Assembly (NCBI GenBank): GCA_947463515.1
Contig: CANHRI010000010.1
Location: 1-59,550, forward strand
DNA: 59,550 nt
From: Flavobacteriaceae bacterium
Lineage (GTDB): Bacteria > Bacteroidota > Bacteroidia > Flavobacteriales > Flavobacteriaceae
Direction: 5' to 3'
Shown here: piece by piece, positions 53,482 to 59,550 of the stretch
Layout of the letters: each line of letters opens with the position of its first letter
How positions within the stretch are numbered: the first letter of the stretch is position 1
Translations under genes and position numbers: made by a program
Notes under the pieces: generated by a model
Told to the model about the DNA's origin: nothing
The model's database searches: none
Seen by the model: the letters and a program-made list of their open reading frames with translations, nothing else

Positions 53482-55767
53482 TTATTTTTTATTACTCTTC
53501 GGTTTTAATGCCTTTTTCATCGATTCCATTTGTTTGCGTTCGGTTGCTTGATACGGATACAAATGCGAGGTACCTGCAAAATAGGAATCGGGGATATCAG
53601 TTGGGCGGTAATTTTCATACGCCTGCGCATTACGCACAAAATAAGGATCCAACAATAAGGGTCGGCCCAATGCTACTAAGTCGGCACGAACGTTAAGTAA
53701 AATGGTATTGATTTGGTCAATATTCTGAATATATCCCGCCGTTATGGTCGGAATATGAATGGTATTGCGAATGGCATCCGAGAACGGTGTTTGCCACATT
53801 CGTCCGACCAGCGGCTTTTGATGACTCACCGTATTTCCGGTTGAAACATTAATAATATCGGCGCCAGCTTCTTTAAAGGCATTGGCGATGATGAGTACCT
53901 CATTTTCAGTTATACCACCTTCGGCCCAATCACAGGCGGAAATTCGGACCGACATGGGTTTTTCTTTTGGAAAAACGTCTCGCATGGCATTAAATACGCG
54001 AATTGGGAATTTCAAACGATTTTCTACACTGCCCCCAAACTCATCGGTTCGTTGATTGGTTAAGGGTGAAAGGAAAGACGCCAACAAAAATCCGTGATGG
54101 GCTTGGAGCTCGACAAGATCAAATCCTGCAGCCTCCGCATTTTGAGTTGCATGCACAAATTGCTCCGTAATCGTATCCATGTCAGCGATCGTCATTGCTT
54201 TTGGTGTAGGCATTCCTTCAGCAAATGGAATAGCAGAGGCAGCGATCAATTCCCATGGATTTTCTAGCGGTTGATTGGCTCCTTCACTCGGACGTTTAGT
54301 TGCACCTTTAGGGCCAGAGTGTCCCAATTGAACCCCTATTTTGGCAGTGGTACATAGATGGATAAAATCAGTAATTCGCTTCCATTTATACATTTGATTA
54401 TGAGAGTATAAACCCGCACAACCTAAAGTGATTTGACCTGTATCTGAAACTGCCGTCATTTCGGTTATTAGGAGTCCGACGCCACCTAAAGCTCGCGAGG
54501 TATAATGTTGAAAATGCCAATCGTTGACTTCCCCATTGTCAGCACGATATTGCCCCATAGGTGCCATGACGATGCGGTTGGGCAGTTGCATATCCCTTAG
54601 TCTAAATTCGTGAAAAGCAGCGGGTTTGGATTCCTGATTTCCATTAAATTCGGCCAAAACCTTATCGGTAAACGATTTATCGCGTATCTTAAGGTTTTCA
54701 AAAGTGACTTTCTTTGAACGTGTCATGCAACCGAAAGCGAATTGGTAGAATGGATGTTGCATGTGGCGATCCATGTGTTCGAACCAATCCAAAGAGACGG
54801 TAGCAGCATACTGAATCATTTCTACCGTATTGCGGCGCGTTTGCTCGTATTGTTGAAAAGCCGCTTGCACGTTATTCGGATTTGCAATAACGGCATCAGA
54901 GAGTCCGATGGCACAATCCATGGCCAATTTGGTTCCCGAACCGATAGAGTAGTGGGCTGTGGCTTTGGCATCGCCCAACAATACGATATTATTATGGTGC
55001 CAATTTTTATTCGTGACATGCGGAAACTGACGCCAGTGCGATTTATTTGAAATCAGGCCATGACCATCAAGTTCCTCTCTGAAAATTGCTTCCATTTTGG
55101 CGATGGTATCGGCTTCGTTGGTGACTTCAAAACCATGTTTTTTCCAAGTATCGTTGGAACATTCAAAAATCCATGTACTCATACCTGGTTCGTATTGGTA
55201 GGAGTGGGCTACGATGGTTCCATGCGGTGTGGATCGAAAGAAATACGTAAAGGCATCCAGGGGTTTAGTCGAACCAAGCCACACAAAACGATTGCTTTTG
55301 AGTTCGATATGCGTCCCAAATTCCTCGGCATATTGGGAGCGAATCGCACTCCCAATTCCGTCAGAAGCCAAAATAATATCCGAATTGGCAAATTGCGATA
55401 GATCATCTACATTTTGTTCAAAATGCAAGCGAATGCCTTCTTCTTGGCAGCGCTGCTGTAACAATTTCAACAAGGTTTTTCTGGAACAGCCACAAAATCC
55501 GTTGCCGGCGATACTCACTTCTTGACCGTCACGCGCTATAATGATATCATCCCAATAGGCAAAATTGGAGCGAATCAATTCATACGACTCCATATCCCGT
55601 TTGAGGAATTCGCCCAAGGTTTCATCAGAGAAAACAACTCCAAAGCCGAAACTATCATCAGGGCGGTTGCGTTCGTAAATATCAATTTCACAGTGGGGCA
55701 ATGCTTTTTTCGTTAGAATCGAAAAATATAAACCGCCAGGTCCGCCCCCGATTACTGTAATTTTCAT
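53482..55767 (-). CDS. Bifunctional aryl-CoA 5-hydroxylase / OYE oxidoreductase fusion
   Basis: 761 residues from MKITVIGGGPGGLYF. Residues ~1-380 are a flavin monooxygenase (GGGPGG at 7-12, FGFGVVFSDETL, DG motif ILASDGIGSAIR, LLGDAKATAHYSIGSG); ~390-745 is an Old-Yellow-Enzyme barrel (LPNRIVMAPMGQYRAD, VQLGHSGPKGATKR, ELQAHHGFLLASFLSPLTNQ). This fusion is known as salicylyl-CoA 5-hydroxylase and as 2-aminobenzoyl-CoA monooxygenase/reductase. With thioesterase and gentisate dioxygenase downstream, 5-hydroxylation is the expected result. Starts 1 base after the flavin-reductase-like gene. Confidence 0.87.
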   Translation of the reverse strand: MKITVIGGGPGGLYFSILTKKALPHCEIDIYERNRPDDSFGFGVVFSDETLGEFLKRDMESYELIRSNFAYWDDIIIARDGQEVSIAGNGFCGCSRKTLLKLLQQRCQEEGIRLHFEQNVDDLSQFANSDIILASDGIGSAIRSQYAEEFGTHIELKSNRFVWLGSTKPLDAFTYFFRSTPHGTIVAHSYQYEPGMSTWIFECSNDTWKKHGFEVTNEADTIAKMEAIFREELDGHGLISNKSHWRQFPHVTNKNWHHNNIVLLGDAKATAHYSIGSGTKLAMDCAIGLSDAVIANPNNVQAAFQQYEQTRRNTVEMIQYAATVSLDWFEHMDRHMQHPFYQFAFGCMTRSKKVTFENLKIRDKSFTDKVLAEFNGNQESKPAAFHEFRLRDMQLPNRIVMAPMGQYRADNGEVNDWHFQHYTSRALGGVGLLITEMTAVSDTGQITLGCAGLYSHNQMYKWKRITDFIHLCTTAKIGVQLGHSGPKGATKRPSEGANQPLENPWELIAASAIPFAEGMPTPKAMTIADMDTITEQFVHATQNAEAAGFDLVELQAHHGFLLASFLSPLTNQRTDEFGGSVENRLKFPIRVFNAMRDVFPKEKPMSVRISACDWAEGGITENEVLIIANAFKEAGADIINVSTGNTVSHQKPLVGRMWQTPFSDAIRNTIHIPTITAGYIQNIDQINTILLNVRADLVALGRPLLLDPYFVRNAQAYENYRPTDIPDSYFAGTSHLYPYQATERKQMESMKKALKPKSNKK

Positions 55768-55768
55768 G

Positions 55769-56377
55769 TTAAGAATTTCTTTTAATGGCAAATTGTTCGC
55801 CTAATTTTGAATAGTTAGCTCCCGCCAAACGCGCTATGGGTTTGTAGGTTTCCATGTTAATTTTGTAGTTATCCAACAATACTTCATCGGCATAATGCAT
55901 CATGACCACGCGACCGATGAGTACACAAGCGCCGCCTTGTTGGTGTCCTTCCAAAAAATAGTGATGCACGAGTTCGCATTCTAAATGAATCGGACTCTCT
56001 TTTACCCGCATGGGTTTGACTTTTAGCGAGGGAATGGGTGTGAGTCCGGCATGAACAAACTCATCAACTTCGGGTGGAAGTTTGTCAGAAGTAGCGTTCA
56101 TTTTTTCAATCACATCTTCCGTAACCATATTAACCACAAATTGTTTTGTTGATAAGACATTATTTAAGGTATCCTTGTTGGTATCGTTATCCCGACGCGT
56201 AGAAAACATCACGTGGGGCGGGTCATCGCCTAAAAGATTGAAATAGGAAAAAGGGGCAAGGTTGTTTATACCTTTTTCGTCAACAGTAGATATCCAACCA
56301 ATAGGACGCGGAATAATCGTGCCCGTTAACAACTTATAAATTGCGGATTGTTCCAGATTTTCAGGATCAAATTGCAT
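55769..56377 (-). CDS. Flavin reductase-like (FMN-binding split-barrel) protein
   Basis: 202 residues. LLTGTIIPRPIGWISTVDEKGINNLAPFSYFN is the family's FMN-binding start; HVMFSTRR, DTLNNVLSTKQFVVN and IHLECELVHHY follow. First gene of the aromatic operon. It may hand reduced flavin to a monooxygenase or act on its own substrate; the fusion downstream has its own nucleotide site and does not obviously need it. Confidence 0.85.
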   Translation of the reverse strand: MQFDPENLEQSAIYKLLTGTIIPRPIGWISTVDEKGINNLAPFSYFNLLGDDPPHVMFSTRRDNDTNKDTLNNVLSTKQFVVNMVTEDVIEKMNATSDKLPPEVDEFVHAGLTPIPSLKVKPMRVKESPIHLECELVHHYFLEGHQQGGACVLIGRVVMMHYADEVLLDNYKINMETYKPIARLAGANYSKLGEQFAIKRNS

Positions 56378-56481
56378 GCTTAAAATTTTCAGACAAGATA
56401 AAAAAAAGCGTTGAAAAAATGAGAATTATTTATCAAACCCGGCAATCATTTGATAATGAATCAATAAAAGAAATGATGAGT

Positions 56482-56777
56482 CGCTTCACTTTGCGTTAGT
56501 GGTTACCAAATCGGGGGAACCTATTGAGCATTTTCAGTTGCAACATGAAGTGGTTCAAAAAGTTCGCGAGCAAATTGGGGCTGTAGCTTCTTTAAAAGAT
56601 GTGATCGTAGTGTAACAGTTACCGAAAACGCGTTCGGGAAAAATTTTACGAAAACTACTCCGAAGTATAGTCGATGGAGTAGAATTTCAAATTCCTTCAA
56701 CCATTGGTGATGAATCAATTATTGAGGAAATCGCAGCCGTGTTGTCGGTTTCAAAAATTGGAAGTTACAAATCGTAA
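56482..56777 (+). pseudogene. C-terminal remnant of a propionyl-CoA synthetase (PrpE)-like ligase
   Basis: Plus-strand translation reads HFALVVTKSGEPIEHFQLQH and VVQKVREQIGAVASLKDVIV, then in-frame TAA (56613-56615), then QLPKTRSGKILRKLLRSIVD and FQIPSTIGDESIIEEI before the stop at 56775-56777. LPKTRSGK is the terminal lysine motif of acyl-CoA synthetases; the short VEFQIPSTI tail resembles PrpE. The large N-terminal domain is absent. It sits 126 bases before the intact acs gene. Confidence 0.7.
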
Positions 56778-56902
56778 CAGGATCTTTAGGAACGAGAAAA
56801 TGCAAGACCTATTGTGTATAGTAATTTAGCAACATATTTCATTTCTGCACTCTAAGAATGGCTATATTTACATAGCCAAAAAAACATAAAATAAGATTTA
56901 CA

Positions 56903-58810
56903 ATGAGTTATTACAAAATAAATAATCTCGAGCATTATTTTAAAATGTATAAAAAATCTATTCGTGAACCCCGAAAATTTTGGGACCGTATCGCGGATGA
57001 GAATTTCACTTGGTATCAAAAATGGGATAAAGTTTTGGAATTTGATATGCAGGAAGCGGACTTCAAATGGTTTGTGAATGCCAAAGTGAATATCACCAAA
57101 AACTGTATTGATCGGCATTTAGCCAAACGCGGTGAGAAAACAGCCATTATTTTTGAACCCAATGATCCCAACGAGGAAGCACAACATATTTCCTATAATG
57201 AATTGTATGCCCGTGTTGCCAAAATGGCCAACGTTTTACGTGATCAAGACATAAAGAAAGGGGATCGCGTATGCATTTACTTACCGATGATTCCCGATTT
57301 GGCTGTAGCGGTTTTAGCCTGTGCCCGTATTGGAGCCATTCACTCGGTGGTTTTTGCTGGATTTTCAGCCTCAGCGGTGGCGGCCCGTATTCAGGACTGT
57401 GAAGCCAAAATGGTCATCACTTCCGATGGTGGGTACCGTGGTGATAAAATCATCAATCTTAAGGCCATTGTTGATGAGGCCTTGGAAAAATGCCCAACGA
57501 TTGAAACCGTTTTAGTGGCTCGTCGTACGAATCAACAAGTGGCCATGCAAGAAGGTCGTGATTTGTGGTTGCAACCCTTGTTGGATGATGCTATTCCCAA
57601 CAATGTAGCCGAAATCATGGATGCCGAAGATCCATTATTCATCTTGTATACCTCAGGTTCAACCGGCAAACCTAAAGGAATGTTGCACACAACTGCAGGG
57701 TATATGGTATATACCGCCTATACGTTTAAAAATATTTTCAATTACGAAGAAAACGATGTGTATTGGTGTACCGCCGATATCGGTTGGATTACAGGGCATT
57801 CGTATATTCTTTACGGACCACTTTTGAATGGTGCTACAACGGTGATTTTTGAAGGTGTTCCTTCGTATCCCAATTTTAGTCGTTTTTGGGAAGTGATTGA
57901 GAAACATAAGATAAATCAATTTTACACCGCACCGACAGCGATACGAGCTTTGGCCAAAGAGAGTTTAGATTATGTCCAAAAATATCCATTGTCTTCTTTG
58001 AAGGTAATCGGATCAGTAGGAGAACCCATTAACGAAGAAGCTTGGCACTGGTATAACGATCATGTGGGTGGAAAACGTTGCCCACTCGTCGATACTTGGT
58101 GGCAAACGGAAACAGGCGGAATTATGATTTCTCCCGTTCCTTTTGTAACGCCCACAAAACCCACTTACGCCTCCTTGCCTTTACCCGGGATACAACCGGT
58201 ATTGATGGATGAATTGCGTAACGAAATTGAAGGCAATCAAGTCACCGGTAGTTTGTGCATCAAATTCCCATGGCCGAGTATGGCACGAACCATTTGGGGC
58301 GATCATCAGCGGTACAAAGAGACCTATTTCTCTGCTTTTCCCGGAAAGTATTTCACAGGTGACGGCGCATTGCGTGATGAAGTGGGGTATTATCGAATTA
58401 CAGGTCGGGTTGATGATGTGATTATTGTTTCAGGGCATAATTTGGGCACAGCACCGATTGAAGATGCGATCAACGAACACCCAGCGGTGGCCGAAAGTGC
58501 TATTGTTGGTTTCCCGCACGACATCAAAGGAAATGCGATGTATGGTTTTATCATTTTGAAAGAAGTAGGAGAGACCCGTAATCGTGAAAACCTTGCTAAA
58601 GAAATTAACCAATTGATTTCTGATCAAATCGGACCCATTGCCAAATTAGATAAAATCCAATTTGTAAGTGGATTGCCAAAAACACGTTCTGGTAAAATCA
58701 TGCGACGTATTTTACGCAAAATTGCTGAAGGAGATTTTAGCAATTTCGGAGATATTTCTACACTTTTGAATCCTGAAATTGTAGAGGAAATCAAAAATGA
58801 ACGGGTATAG
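56903..58810 (+). CDS. acs: Acetate-CoA ligase (acetyl-CoA synthetase)
   Basis: 635 residues, normal. YTSGSTGKPKGMLHTTAGYM (P-loop), WCTADIGWITGHSYILYGPL, DTWWQTETGGIMISP (acetate pocket tryptophan), RVDDVIIVSGHNLGTAPIE (hinge) and LPKTRSGKIMRRILRKI with the lysine that is acetylated to switch the enzyme off. Makes acetyl-CoA from acetate, ATP and CoA. A GGCTAT / ATAGCC hairpin is at 56859-56876 in the leader. Confidence 0.95.
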   Translation: MSYYKINNLEHYFKMYKKSIREPRKFWDRIADENFTWYQKWDKVLEFDMQEADFKWFVNAKVNITKNCIDRHLAKRGEKTAIIFEPNDPNEEAQHISYNELYARVAKMANVLRDQDIKKGDRVCIYLPMIPDLAVAVLACARIGAIHSVVFAGFSASAVAARIQDCEAKMVITSDGGYRGDKIINLKAIVDEALEKCPTIETVLVARRTNQQVAMQEGRDLWLQPLLDDAIPNNVAEIMDAEDPLFILYTSGSTGKPKGMLHTTAGYMVYTAYTFKNIFNYEENDVYWCTADIGWITGHSYILYGPLLNGATTVIFEGVPSYPNFSRFWEVIEKHKINQFYTAPTAIRALAKESLDYVQKYPLSSLKVIGSVGEPINEEAWHWYNDHVGGKRCPLVDTWWQTETGGIMISPVPFVTPTKPTYASLPLPGIQPVLMDELRNEIEGNQVTGSLCIKFPWPSMARTIWGDHQRYKETYFSAFPGKYFTGDGALRDEVGYYRITGRVDDVIIVSGHNLGTAPIEDAINEHPAVAESAIVGFPHDIKGNAMYGFIILKEVGETRNRENLAKEINQLISDQIGPIAKLDKIQFVSGLPKTRSGKIMRRILRKIAEGDFSNFGDISTLLNPEIVEEIKNERV

Positions 58811-58934
58811 TTTATAATTAATTTAGTTTTTTATTGGTTGGAACTGCTTTCGATTGAGAAGGTAGTTTTTTTTATTTCACCAATCATTGAATTTCAGATA
58901 TTTATACCAATCAAATGGACAAATTACTTCAGGT

Positions 58935-59531
58935 TTATTTCAGGCCCAATTTGGACTTTAATTTCAAAAACATCAACGCAATATTATAGGCGTCATCGGT
59001 AGGTGAAACGTGCTCGGTAACGGGAAGTTTATACGCTTTGGCCATTTCATCTAGTGCAATGCTCTTTTCAGACAAATCATGTACTTTTTTGTACATAATT
59101 TCAATATCCAACGCCTCATTACGCAAACGTCCACAGCCTAATTTTTCGAGTACTTCATTGAGCATTTCCACATCAAAATAGGTGCGGTGACCGACTAAAA
59201 CAGCGTTCTCAATAAAGGCGATAAAATTTTCAATCGCAGCCGGTTCGGCTAATTTTGGCATTTTACTTTCCAAAACAAAGTCATGGGTAATGCCGTTGTC
59301 ATGCAAATATTTGTATTGCGGAATGGCAATTTCAAAAACATCACCAATTAAAACCTGATCCTGAACAATTCCGATGGCAGCAATCGATAGAATAACATCT
59401 TTACGCGAATTTAAACCCGTAGTTTCAAGGGTAAACGCCACATAGCGATTGGATTTTTTATCCATTTTTTCCAGATACGTTTTCCAAAATTCAGGATATT
59501 CTTTCTGTATGTTTTTTAGCCAATCCAACAT
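58935..59531 (-). CDS. 3'-5' exonuclease of the DnaQ/DEDD fold with altered first motif
   Basis: 198 residues. ExoI reads YVAFTLETTGLN: Glu36 is kept but Thr34 replaces the usual Asp of FDxETTG. ExoII is VGHRTYFDVEML and ExoIII TEHVSPTDDAYNIA, keeping His and Asp. Similar to PolC/DnaQ-type proofreading domains that flavobacteria encode as stand-alone proteins, often close to acs and a CBS-domain protein. With one metal ligand missing, activity may be reduced or lost. Confidence 0.82.
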   Translation of the reverse strand: MLDWLKNIQKEYPEFWKTYLEKMDKKSNRYVAFTLETTGLNSRKDVILSIAAIGIVQDQVLIGDVFEIAIPQYKYLHDNGITHDFVLESKMPKLAEPAAIENFIAFIENAVLVGHRTYFDVEMLNEVLEKLGCGRLRNEALDIEIMYKKVHDLSEKSIALDEMAKAYKLPVTEHVSPTDDAYNIALMFLKLKSKLGLK

Positions 59532-59550
59532 AATTAGGAAAATTGGGTGA

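Noticed and set aside
54742-55525. Plus-strand frames of 65-113 codons opposite the monooxygenase fusion
   Set aside because: No motifs; they mirror a well-supported gene on the other strand.

Overview
The window looks like chromosome of a Flavobacteriaceae bacterium, Flavobacterium-like. Pointers are PorX next to TsaE and alanine dehydrogenase, a SusC-style outer-membrane receptor with a carboxypeptidase-like N-terminal domain, short flavobacterial families such as the CAL67264-type membrane protein, -33/-7 promoters of the form TTG...TAnnTTTG, and AT-rich spacers of the AAATTCTAAAATCT type. I see no rRNA, tRNA, intact insertion sequence or CRISPR array.

Layout. (1) 1-1.6 kb, minus strand: a small integron-like cassette array. 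Two complete gene cassettes and the start of a third are separated by two nearly identical ~130-bp attC-like sites, and next to the first cassette lies the decayed 3' end of a tyrosine recombinase whose last residues resemble integron integrases. (2) 2-13.3 kb: housekeeping genes (UvrD/PcrA helicase, Sua5/YciO, OmpA-like lipoprotein, glycosyltransferase, HolA, EttA, a large hybrid histidine kinase). (3) 13.2-18 kb: RhlE-like helicase, histidine-utilisation genes hutG and hutI, CorA. (4) 19-30.7 kb: TonB-dependent receptor, ArsC, CPBP protease, MenE, M1 peptidase, fused RluA enzyme, SPFH lipoprotein, acyl-CoA carboxylase beta. (5) 30.8-34.1 kb: a phosphate unit (PhoU-like DUF47, Pit, OprO/P porin). 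(6) 34-46.2 kb: prfB with its programmed frameshift, threonine aldolase, a dead TauE/SafE gene, YbaB, oligopeptidase B, a cysteine-synthase-like enzyme, Ald-TsaE-PorX, a serine hydrolase and a twice-frameshifted archaemetzincin. (7) 46.2-56.4 kb: a nine-gene minus-strand operon for an ortho-substituted aromatic acid. (8) 56.5-59.5 kb: remnant of a propionyl-CoA-synthetase-like gene, acetyl-CoA synthetase and a DnaQ-fold exonuclease.

How the operon appears to work. The acid (salicylate or anthranilate) is activated to a CoA thioester, hydroxylated at C5 by a monooxygenase-OYE fusion, released by a thioesterase and cleaved by a gentisate-1,2-dioxygenase-type bicupin. A FAH-fold hydrolase then gives pyruvate plus maleate (or maleamate), and a maleate cis-trans isomerase gives fumarate. 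No glutathione- or mycothiol-dependent maleylpyruvate isomerase is present, so the lower pathway seems thiol-cofactor-free. A nitrilase-superfamily gene inside the operon would make sense as an amidase if the true substrate is anthranilate, because cleavage of 5-hydroxyanthranilate would yield an amide.

The two most interesting items are the integron-like array, where each cassette's first bases are complementary to its own attC end as in true integron cassettes, and the aromatic-acid operon.
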